Shown piece by piece: positions 54,753 to 64,000 of a stretch of DNA of 64,000 nt; within the stretch, counting starts at the first letter, position 1; each line of letters opens with the position of its first letter. The notes under the pieces were generated by a model. The model saw only the letters and a list, made by a program, of their open reading frames with translations. It was not told the origin of the DNA and did no database searches. This DNA comes from Cryptomeria japonica (taxonomy: Eukaryota > Streptophyta > Pinopsida > Cupressales > Cupressaceae). The stretch covers positions 565,765,010-565,829,009 of the forward strand of contig NC_081413.1 in NCBI RefSeq assembly GCF_030272615.1, given 5' to 3'. The position numbers were made by a program, and so were the translations under genes.

Positions 54753-56380
54753 TGTAGCGTCGTAAATTGTACGCACTCGCTAGGGTGGTACAATTTCACA
54801 CCTAGTTTAGCACTCGCCTTAGTGCATTTTGCATTCTGCATTGCATCTCTCCTTAAGCACTTAATTAATCAAATTAATTAGGTCTAAGGTCCTATTTCAT
54901 CATTCTCTACATCATAAAGTTGGGCCCTTTCACTAAAGCGCGCCCTTCGCATTTTATTCCTCCAATACATCACTTAATCAAAAACCCTAATTAAGTCCTA
55001 TTTCAAACTTGGGGGCTTGGTTTTGGGGTCAAAACATCTCGAAATCACCTGTAACTTCGGGATTCTCTCTAAAATCATCATATCCGACGACCCTGAAAAT
55101 TTGGTGAAAAGTTGTCGGGACCGTGGCGCCCGGTGCACATGGTCTCGGACATTTTTCTCGAAATTTTAGGAGCACGATCCAATCATAAAATAAATCTTAA
55201 CCCCAAGAAATTGGTGGGATATTCAATCTCTAGGTCAGCCAAAAGACGAATTTGCGATCTAGGGTTTCATACATAAGAGCTCTCTTTCTTCATTTGAAGG
55301 GATCCGATTTTTGGTTTCCAGGAACTTCATATGCAGTGAAAGAGTAGATCTTTGAGGACTTCAACAACATTCAATGTCATTCTATCAAGCATCTATCAAA
55401 TTCACTCATCCACTTAGGGCTTGGAAGACATTGAAGAACAATAGGAGATTACCGACTGAAGATTGGCTTGTACTCCTCCCTTGAGGGTTGGGTATGATTT
55501 CGTATTGTTTTCATGTCTTTGCATAAGCTTTGATACATCATTTATTCATGCTTTAGATCACATTGCATCTTGATTTGGAGCATTTGCATTATCATTTACA
55601 AGCAATTAGGGTTTACTTTCTAGGTTGCTCTAGTTTGCTTTCTTGCATTTTTGGACCTTGCACACACACTAGGTCTGCACACACAATACATTTTACAAAA
55701 CAACTTGGTTATTCGTGGAGGTGGAAATCACCGAAGCGAGGGTTTGACTAAGGCAAAACCCTATATAGCCGCCCCTCCCCATTTTTCAGATATTATTGCA
55801 GGTTTCGGGATTCGAACGACGCCGCGGGATATAGATCCGGAGAGAGAAGGTCGAGACAGCACCCTGTGTGAAGTTGCAGAGCAGAAGACTGGGACAGGGG
55901 CGCTGGGCGCCCTGGTCCCTGGGACAGAGGCACTAGGTGCCCTGGTCCTCTAGACAGACAACTCTCCGACATCTTCCTGACAGTGTTTCAGGGTGCAGAA
56001 CAGTGGTTTCCGGTGCAGTTTTCAGGACAGTGGCGCCCGCGCCCCCGTCCCGAACATTTTCAGTCTGATTTTGACTCTGGGTACGCATCTGCATTCTCAT
56101 TTCATCCTTGTACTTACAGTTGTTCATTGTTTAATCTCAATTCTGCAATCTTGTTATTAGTTCATACTTGCATTTTGGGATTAGGGTTTGAACTTGCATT
56201 ACTTGATCTTACAATTTCAACAAGGGAATAGGAATCCTAATAGATATCCCGTGGCTCTCTCTTTCACCAAAAGAAGTAGCCAATTGTGCGATATCTCTAG
56301 GCTCTTTCGTATTCTGCAATGTGTGTCAAAAGGTAGGATTAGGGTATGATTGAACCTAGTCTCGCTTTTTCCCCTACACA
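54753..56380 (+). repeat. Element B 3' LTR
   Basis: 1628 bp, equal in length to the 5' LTR at 31686-33313. It starts TGTAGCGTCG, ends CCCCTACACA and is followed by the target duplication CCTGC. Confidence 0.92.
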
Positions 56381-56385
56381 CCTGC
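56381..56385. repeat. Target-site duplication, right copy (element B)
   Basis: CCTGC, identical to 31681-31685. It falls inside an RNase H codon run of element C. Confidence 0.88.
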
Positions 56386-57459
56386 TGATGTATTATATAG
56401 CTTGTTCCTTGCCCTATGGATCTTCTTGTGCCAATAATGCCCCCAGTGATATGCCTATTGTTGAAATGTAGAGAATATGTGGCTTCCCTACTATGGGTGG
56501 TACTATAACTGGTGGGTTCATTAAATATTGCTTGATTTGATAAAATGATTCAGCACATTTGGCTTCCCATCTAAATGGTACATTTTTATGTAGCAAATGA
56601 TTGAATGGTAGACTTTTATCAGCTAGTTAAGCGATGAACTACTAATTGATTGGAGTCATCCTTGTAGCGATCTAAGGTGACTGATGTTTTTTGGTGGTGG
56701 CATCTCCATAATGACTTGTATCTTTTCGAGATCCACTTCAATACCCTTAGCTGAAACTATGTAGCCTAGTAACTTGCCTGATGTAACCCTGAAGACACAC
56801 TTCTTAGGGTTGAGTCAGACTTGGAATTTTTCCAATCTGTCAAAAATCTTTTCTAAGATGCTTAGATGTTCTACTCTAGTGAATGATTTAGCCAGTAAGT
56901 CATCCACATAGTCCTCCATGAAGGTATGCATCATGTCATGAAAGATTGTTGTCATTGCTCATTGATAAGTTACTCCTGTATTCTTTAAGCCAAATGACAT
57001 GATATTCCAACAGTACGTTCCCCAGGGACAGGTAAATGTTGTTCTATCTTGATCTTCTAGGGCTATTTTGATTTGATTATAGCCTGAAAAACTGTCAATT
57101 AGTGATAGCATTGCATGGCCCGCTGTGAGGTCTACAGTTATGTCGATACTGGGCAAAGGAAAGTCATCCTTTGGATAGGCTTTGTTGACATCTCTGAAAT
57201 CAGTGCATATTCTGATACTGCCATCTGGTTTTGACACTAGTACTATGTTGGAAATCCATTCAACATAGTCAATAGGTTGAATGAGACGTCTAATAGTTTC
57301 TTCAGCTCAATTTTCAATTTTGACCATGAGTGCTACATGTGGATTTATCTTTCTCAATTTTTGCTTGATTAGCTTAGCTCCTGGAGCAATGGATAAGTGG
57401 TGCATGATTAACTGTGGATGAATCCCGAGCACATCTGCATATGACCACGCAAAGTTGAT
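56386..57459 (-). pseudogene. Element C reverse transcriptase and start of RNase H
   Basis: On the minus strand, RT landmarks appear in order: WISNIVLVSKPDG, IRICTDFRDVN, GYNQIKI, FGLKNTGVTYQ and YVDD (codons 56899-56910), then LLGYIVS. The RNase H lead-in (FRWEAKCAESF, then GISLGALLAQEDP) follows, and the frame is cut at YISR by the insertion of element B. The piece resumes at 31685. In-frame stops and small frameshifts are common, for example in the RT thumb and near 56400. It is clearly a different subfamily from A and B but shares their order. It is inactive. Confidence 0.87.
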
Positions 57460-59529
57460 CTATTTTTCTTTGAAAAATTTGATGAACTCTAATCTTTCTT
57501 CCTCCGTTAAAGATTCTGCTAAGTGTATATTTATGGCTGCTTCTAGAGTACCAATGTTGATTGATTGAGTAGGCTCAATCAATATAGGTGATCGCTCATG
57601 ATAGTGTTCAGGAAGAGTGTCAAGTCTCCCATCTTTAGGTGCCTTGAAAAGGTTTTCACCCTTAGATATGTCCTTTATTTTTACTTTTTTGTGATCTATT
57701 GTTGCCATTGACTAGTTTTCAGCAATAGATCCTTTCTTTTGTCCATTTTTGCGACTGAGAGACTTGGCACCCCCCTGGTTGCAGATATCATTACTTTGTT
57801 CACTAGTAGAGTCTATTTCTGGGGTAATAGTACATAAGTAGTGGATAATGGATTCATCATTGGGGAAAATTGGTATATGATGGTTTTCAAGTTCATCCCA
57901 ATCAATGAGGTCGGGAAAGACAAGTGGCAAGGAGTCATTAGGTGGATCAAGTTCTACTACTATAATTGTTAGGATAGAGTTATTTGCATGATTGGTTGGG
58001 GCATTAAAGAAGTCAAGGATCTCATTGAGGTCTTCGATAGTATCATCTTCTATATAGACTTGTTCATAATGATGCTGCTCATTTTCCTTGGCATCATAGA
58101 TATTTTGTGGCCCAAATTCCAACTGTCTAGATTCTGTGTTGAGTTCTTATTGAGAAATGGGTGTATTATTGTCATTTGCACACATATCTTTAGTAATGTT
58201 AGAATTGCTACCCCATTCATATTCATTTGAATCAATCTCAGAAGTATCATCCTAGATTCTATTAGTGCTATGAACTGGTATGTAGTAAGGTGAGAACAGG
58301 TCGTTGATGATTGATACAAGTTTGGTAGTCTTTTTTGATTCTGTGTTAGATCCTGCTTCCACTGTTTGCATTTGTTCATATACTGTCTCTCCTCGGGGAG
58401 GAATGATGTAATCAGGAGGTGATTCTTCTTTGTCAGCAATTGGTTCTTGAATATGATGTACTTCTGTAAATGCTGCCTTCTTTTGAATGATGGGTTTCTT
58501 TGGATGTTGCTTCTTTTCTTGATGCTCATGTTCCTTACGCATTGTCTCACCAGACTCAAATAATGCCTCCTGCCAGGAGTCTTTTGTTTACTTCTTTTTT
58601 TCTTGCCACTAAGGTTTTTGATATTTGTGTGATACTTTCCTTTGTAGTAGAGTGAGTTCAAATCCCAATCCCTTTTTGTCCTTGTTGAATTGTGAAGGAA
58701 GATTTAAAGGTTCGGTGACACCCTCCTGATGTTTACCAATAGGTCCTTTGCCATTGTATCCCATTTGTTGCATGATCAAGTAGCCTTTTCCATACAAGTG
58801 TGTTGGTATAGCCACTTCCACAGTAGCTACTCTAACTTCTTCCTCATCTTTGTACAACCAACTAAGGATGTCTTTTTCTTCTGATTCATATGATAGAGTG
58901 CCTAGTTGAATAAATATGCCATCAAACTTGGTGATGGGCTTAGTTGCTTGATGTGTCTATGTTGTAGGTAATCCATGAGATCTTGGTGATTTTGGCAATT
59001 TGGCCAGACACATGGGTTGCAAAGAGTATTCTCCCATGCCTTTTTCTTTGATTTTCATTTTCTGCTTGAAATCTATAGCCAGTGAGTTAGATTTTTCTTG
59101 GTGAAGATCTAGTGCTGAGGAATTTTGTTTCTCTCTATTATGTGGAACCAGGCTGTCTTTGGCTGCCCCCATAACATTGCAATGTTGGAAAGGATTATGA
59201 TCTGCTGATATGGAAACTTCTTGTCCATTGTAAGGGAATTTGACACATTGATGATATGTGGAGGGCACTGCTTGCATTTCATGTATCTAGGGTTGACCCA
59301 ACAAGATATTGTATGTGAGGTCTATGTATAAGACCTAGCACATAGTGTCCTTTTGCATTGGTCCTACTTGAATAGGTAACACTACTATCCCTTTGGATGA
59401 TCTTTCCTTGTCATCATATGCCTTTATCATGATCCTTTTACATGGATCAATAGACTCCTCAGAGAAGCCTAATGCATGGATAAGTTTTAAAGTACAGATA
59501 TTAAGCCCAGCTCCTCCATCTATCAATAC
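57460..59529 (-). pseudogene. Element C protease, charged linker and G-patch
   Basis: On the minus strand, a protease active site LIDGGAGLNI (59520-59490) is followed by LPIQVGPM and a PST block (MQAVPST) as in A. A long charged linker then carries a G-patch (about 58690-58800: YGKGYLIMQQMGYNGKG, EGVTEPL), and further acidic and lysine-rich stretches (57460-58540) lead up to RT. This order, protease then G-patch then RT, is the same as in element A. The region is broken by several stops and frameshifts. The upstream TGA (59530-59532) lies four codons before the catalytic Asp. Confidence 0.75.
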
Positions 59530-60921
59530 TCATTTTACTCGGTGTTTATAGACCATGACTTTGATATGGAGTGGAGTATTGTGAGGATGGATTAATGAGA
59601 TATTATCATGCTTAGAAAAAGTGAGGTTATGAGGCCCTATCATATGAGCCACCATGGTTTGGAATTTGTCAGCATCCAGATCTTGAGGGACATTTGTCTC
59701 TTATAACGCTTGTTCCAATATGTCCTTGTGTTTTGGTGAAAGTTTTAACAACTCCAGAATGGATATTTGAGCATGAGTTTTATGCAGTTGACTAACCAGA
59801 TCATATTAAATCTTGGGTATGGTGTTTGTTGTTGACATATGTCCCTTCAAGACATATTTTTGAGCTCTGGTCGTTACATTGACGGATTCATGTTCATGCT
59901 TATCTATGATTGTGATAACATTGACTTGATTGTCCATAGCTGATATGTGATTGATGGTGTTAGTGTAGATGTGATTGATACGAGCTCCATGTGTATCGTT
60001 TGAAATTGAAGCTCCATCCTTGTTGTAGTTTGGAAGAGGATTTTTGAAGGCTCTGTGGTCACCATTTGTTTTGAGACCATTGACTGTTAAATCACCTCTA
60101 TCAATCATGTCTTGAACAATGTTTTTCAGCCTCATGCAATCATTTGTTTGATGACCTTTGTTACGATGAAAATCACAAAAGTGCGAGTCATTCCACTAGG
60201 GCGGTTTGATTTATGGTTCAAAGTTGTTGATTGCAAGTAAAGAGATAATTTTGTTTGCCAAGAGTTCTCTGAGTGTGGACTCTGGTGATTGTCCCAATAG
60301 TGTGTAGATACATTTTTTAAAATTGTTGGTGTTACCCCGTGAATTGTTATTAGGCCCTCGATTTGTGTTATTGTTTTGAGCATTATTGGTATTGTTTGCA
60401 TTGTTGGTGGTGGGTTGAGCTTGATTGGGATTTGGTACGTAAGTGTTAGCATCTAGGTTAGCACCTTTAGGATTCTTTGTAGTTAGAGGATTACCTGATA
60501 ATGCTAGCACAGGCTGCTTTGATTTTGGATCATTTGATTCATTGCCTCCTTCATTTCCATTTTTTTTGTTCCGGGTCCAGAACCTGGATTTGTCTAAGTT
60601 GTTATTGTTTTGATTGTTGTAGTTGGATGAACTTGCTCCCTCTTTGAAGAATTTTAACATTCCTTTCTTGACACATACCTCTTCTACTTGTATGCCATTC
60701 TCAATCAATTTAGCGAAAGATGGTATGCATTGAAGTTTGAGTATGTAACTCATTTCACTATTTAAATTATCAATGAAAATCTCCATCTTTTCCTTTTCAG
60801 GCACATCTTGAGGATATCGTGAAACCATACGCCGCCAACATTGAAGAAATACCATGAATGTTTCATTGATCTTTTGTTTGGTGTTGCAAACATCTAGCAT
60901 AGTGATAGCATGTTGAATGTT

Positions 60922-60926
60922 ATAAG
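60922..60926. repeat. Target-site duplication, left copy (solo LTR in C gag)
   Basis: ATAAG against ATAGG at 62358-62362, four of five bases. Confidence 0.65.
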
Positions 60927-62357
60927 TGTATGGGGGAAAAGCGGGTCGATAGAACTCAATATGTGAAAAACGGAGCTCTATGGAGCCTTGCTCACACACT
61001 CATAGGACTTCTTGGTGCAAGCTATAGAGTAATGAAGTATCACTCAGCTTCCCAAGGTGGATCCCATGGTTCTCTATCTTACACGGTCCCTCAAACCAAT
61101 GTTTTTGCTCTCAGATCACTAAGCAAAATGGTTTAGGGATGGAAAATGCAAGAATGAGGGATGCTTTTTGTTGATTTAATATGAGATGCATCATAAGCTA
61201 TGCATGATTCTAGAAATGCAATAAACTAACTATAAGATGACAAGGTTAGTAAACAAACTATCCTAGCATACTATATTAGTTAATGATTTAAGCTAATGAT
61301 AATAGAAATATTCTAAAATGCATATTAGATTAATTTCTATTTTAAAGAGAGGCTAAATGATGAGCATATATGAAATGAAAGCTTGAATGTATTTGAGCAT
61401 AAGTATGATACTACAAACTTGGATCCTTAAAATGGAGGGATGAGAGCTCTATTTATAGCAAAAATAGGGCAATGGATGGTTAGGATTGAAAGAGTTAATC
61501 AAGGGCTAAGTTTGAAAGTTGGGAATCCATTTTTGCAATTTGCACCAATGAAATGGTGACAAATGTCAACATAAGACCGGTTGAGAAAAGGGGTTGGAGA
61601 CATTAAATGCCTGAGAAGACCTCATGGTTATCTAGAGGGTAAGGGTCAAGCTTAAGTTAATATTACCCATTGAATTAAGTTTTAATCCAAGGATAAATTC
61701 TTGTGCAAATGATTAAGGGATAACCATGGTCAAAGAAATGAATTTTTGATGAGACCCTTGGGTTATATGGAGGTTGAGTTTAGAGAAAGTCTCTAATCAT
61801 TTTAGAGGGTTGAGTTAACCATTAATGGTTTGGGAGACTTTGGAAAATTAAGTGGTTGAATACTTGAAGCCTTTAATGGTTATCAAAGACTTTAAGGGTT
61901 TGAGAAGTGACTTCCATTTGTTTAGGGATGTGACAAAGTTTAGAAGATGGGTTAGGTTAATTTAGAAGTGATTAGAAGGTTCTAGAAGAAATTAGGAATA
62001 GGTTTTAGAATGCAAGTGGGAGATGTAGGAGAATGCAAGTGGATGGAGGGATAATAGGATTTAATTGAAATAAAATTAATTTAATTCAATTTGGTTGTAA
62101 TTTGGGGAAATTAAATAAATTAGATTTATTCAATTTAGGATAACTATTTAATTAAATTTGAATTTAATTAAAAGTGGATAGAAGGGATTTAATTGAATAA
62201 AATGATTTATTCATTAAATGGGTATAGTGAATTTAATTGAGTAATTTACTTAATTAAATAGAGGAATGCGGGTAATTTAATTAAATTGGATTTAATTAAA
62301 TAGAGAAATGAACATAAAATATTCATTTAGGAATATGGTCATTTTTATACATCTATA
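60927..62357 (-). repeat. Solo LTR of the X family, inside element C gag
   Basis: 1431 bp, ends TGTATGGGGG and ATCTATA on the + strand (the expected TCTACA has one change). It matches the X 3' LTR at 13142-14626 through long shared blocks, including the TATA box (61449-61457). Gag coding sequence stops at one side and picks up in frame at the other. There is no internal retroelement sequence, so this is the product of LTR-LTR recombination after an insertion into C. Confidence 0.82.
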
Positions 62358-62362
62358 ATAGG
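62358..62362. repeat. Target-site duplication, right copy (solo LTR in C gag)
   Basis: ATAGG, paired with ATAAG at 60922-60926. Confidence 0.65.
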
Positions 62363-63136
62363 AATATTGCGTTATGAATTTGTTGACAAGTTCATCAAAC
62401 GACCTTACAGGAGGTGTGATTTTAGACAACCATTCCATTGTTTGTCCTCCCAAGCTTCTTGGGAACAACCTCATCAAATAGGTTTCATCATGAGCAAATT
62501 CGAGACTCATTGTACAAAATTCTCAAACATGATCATGGGGATCACTCTTTCCATCATATTTGTCAAACTTAGGAATGTCTGAGTTTGGAGGGAAAAGTAC
62601 CATGTTCAATCATCTGTCAAATGGATAAGGACATATCTCATTTAGTGAATACCGTATTGTTGTCCCTTGTTGCATGTCTTGCATTTGTCTTTATAGAATT
62701 TGCATTTGCTTTGTAAGAGAAACTAAGGGTGCATTATTTTGCCGAGGGAAGAGTTCTTCCCTTGCATTGATTTTGAGTTGAAACGGTGTGTGGAATGGTA
62801 TGTTTTGCTCGAGAATGTTTTGCTCAGGGATATGTTGTTCTGGGATATTTTGCTTAGGGATATCCTGTTTAGGGTCACGTATTTCTTTCTCTCTTTGTTG
62901 TTCTTGAGATTCATAATGTTGGGATCTTGTTCTAAACATGTCTGTGTCTAGATCTTCAAGAATTTTAACTCCTTTGCTTGAGAGCATGAGTAGATATTTT
63001 CCTTGTCATTTTCTATGAGCCTTTCTATTAGTTTTTGGAATGAAGAACTTCCTTGACATTCTTGAAGAAGTTCTTCAAAATTTTTAGTATCCTCTTGATG
63101 TGGACCTTCAAAAGGATTAGATAACCTTCTATTCAT

Positions 63137-64000
63137 GCTTGATTCTAGTGTTGTTTCGCTTTGTTTGTTTCGTTAAGTGCGAGTAACCATAGGCATTTAA
63201 TAGAAACTTTCTGTGATAAAGGGGATAAAATCCTCTTCAATGTTTTGTTCAAGGGTTGGTGGTTCAAGCCAGGGTACGTTGTAAGTGATGCACTTGTCAG
63301 GAAAGAATGTCGGATTAGTCTTTTCTCCATGATTGATTTTTTGATTGAATGCAAATTTTTGATAGAATGCTCTAGTCTTCAAGGGTTCCTTGTTAAATTT
63401 GTTTGATTTGTTTTGAATATAGAGCCGTACGTGATGAAGGAATGTTCGATGAGATTTGAAGAGTTGACGATTGATGTGTAAAAATTTATTTGGTTGGGCA
63501 AATTTTGAAAAACTTGGTTGTTGTTTCTTCAACTCAGTGCTACGATAAATATTCTTTCTTCTCAAAATATGAGGAATAGTCATGCGCAAGCGACCAATGG
63601 TGTCCTTTGATTTGTTTTGGATTCAGTTTACCTTGTTTTAGAAACTTAAGTATTAATTTATCAAAATGAAGGTTTAGATGTGCCTTTATGACAAAGTGCA
63701 TCAAATGATATGGAATAGAGCTTTCCCGATATGGAAACTCAATTTGACAACTTGAAGTTTTAAAACAAGTGTGTTTTTAGGATAAAATCCATGAGATAAA
63801 AAGGACCTCTTTGTCACTTGTGATGATGTTTCTCGATTTTGATAGAATAGATATGTTTATCATGTGACTAGTTTTCAGATTCTGGACAACTTTGTTTGAC
63901 TAGAAATTTGCATGAGAAATAACTTTTGATACTCTGTATTTGGTATTTTGTTTTGATGAAATGTCGACTGATGAAAGAGGTTTCCAAATTTTTTTTCAAA
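63137..64000. other. Probable untranslated leader of element C
   Basis: Upstream of C gag on the minus strand. A 130-codon frame (63197-63589) has no Gag-like motif. The 5' LTR and primer-binding site are not inside the window and are expected beyond 64000. Confidence 0.5.

Larger units (their letters stand above)
31686..56380 (+). mobile_element. Element B: Tat-type element interrupted by element A
   Basis: Two LTRs of 1628 bp each and an exact CCTGC duplication mark the ends. Without the nested element A it is about 11.85 kb. The order is LTR, primer-binding site, short ORF, protease, RT, RNase H, second RNase H, [element A], integrase, antisense PMD gene on the minus strand, polypurine tract, LTR. 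It sits in the RNase H coding region of element C. Relative to A it has lost about 1 kb between protease and RT, and it carries several stops (for example at 36051-36053 and in integrase near 50320 and 50342). It is probably unable to make its own pol. It contains no capsid-coding region. Confidence 0.92.
59533..63136 (-). pseudogene. Element C Gag and pre-protease region, split by a solo LTR
   Basis: The likely start is the ATG at 63136. The N-terminal part includes a Gln/Pro repeat with IPEQN-type units (about 62790-62870). The capsid part follows with KFDKYDGKSDP, FPRSLGGQTMEWL and FDELVNKFI, then is cut by a solo LTR (60927-62357). The same frame resumes on the other side with NIQHAITML, INETFMVFLQCWRRM and later a CX2HX4HX4C zinc-knuckle-like motif (about 60130-60175). 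After it comes the pre-protease block (YDLVSQL, ISILELLKLSP) near 59700-59810. The region ends at a TGA (59530-59532) just before protease. Unlike A and B, C therefore has a real Gag with capsid. Stops and frameshifts make it inactive. Confidence 0.82.

Noticed and set aside
63197-63589. A 130-codon frame upstream of C gag as an extra gene
   Set aside because: No motif; its place and base composition fit the leader of element C.

Overview
The window looks like repeat-dominated nuclear DNA from a large-genome seed plant. The evidence is a stack of nested Ty3/gypsy retrotransposons of the Tat type (two RNase H domains in pol), a plant-type LINE with an RNase H tail, solo LTRs, and captured plant mobile domain (PMD) genes. 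The size and age of the nests and the CpG-decay pattern would suit a gymnosperm, but nothing seen fixes the species. I found no intact host gene, no tRNA or rRNA gene and no CRISPR array.

Layout. 1-13136: AT-rich intergenic DNA holding a Copia-type LTR remnant (837-1078), a 5'-truncated LINE with a perfect 16-bp target duplication (2750-4649), a solo LTR (4838-5828), an array of about 20 perfect or near-perfect palindromes (7121-8345) and a broken ORF of unknown family (8500-10920). 13142-21400: the 3' half of a minus-strand Tat element, here called X: 3' LTR, polypurine tract, an antisense spliced PMD gene, then integrase and RNase H. 21409-23736: unassigned non-coding DNA. 23742-31555: element D (+), complete with LTRs and target duplication, coding only gag and a protease-like protein. 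31686-56380: element B (+), which carries element A (36839-49678, minus strand) inserted in its pol gene in the opposite direction. 56386-63136: element C (minus), gag to reverse transcriptase, interrupted by B on one side and by a solo LTR inside gag.

How the parts fit. A and B share a plan: LTR, primer-binding site, short ORF without capsid, protease, G-patch, RT, RNase H, second RNase H, integrase, then an antisense three-exon PMD gene, polypurine tract and LTR. A has an uninterrupted 1.5-kb-codon pol with every catalytic residue I looked for. D has the capsid and zinc-knuckle-like Gag that A and B lack, and lacks all of their pol. D and A/B share the primer-binding site, a 20-base polypurine tract and the LTR start, so they may be two halves of one mobilisation system. 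This split pair, together with the antisense PMD cargo, is the most interesting content of the window.

The nesting gives a relative time order: C first, then B into C (duplication CCTGC), then A into B (duplication GTAAG/ATAAG). D entered separate DNA (duplication CAACC). Most stop codons in the coding remnants can be explained by CGA to TGA or CAG to TAG changes, as expected from decay of methylated cytosines.
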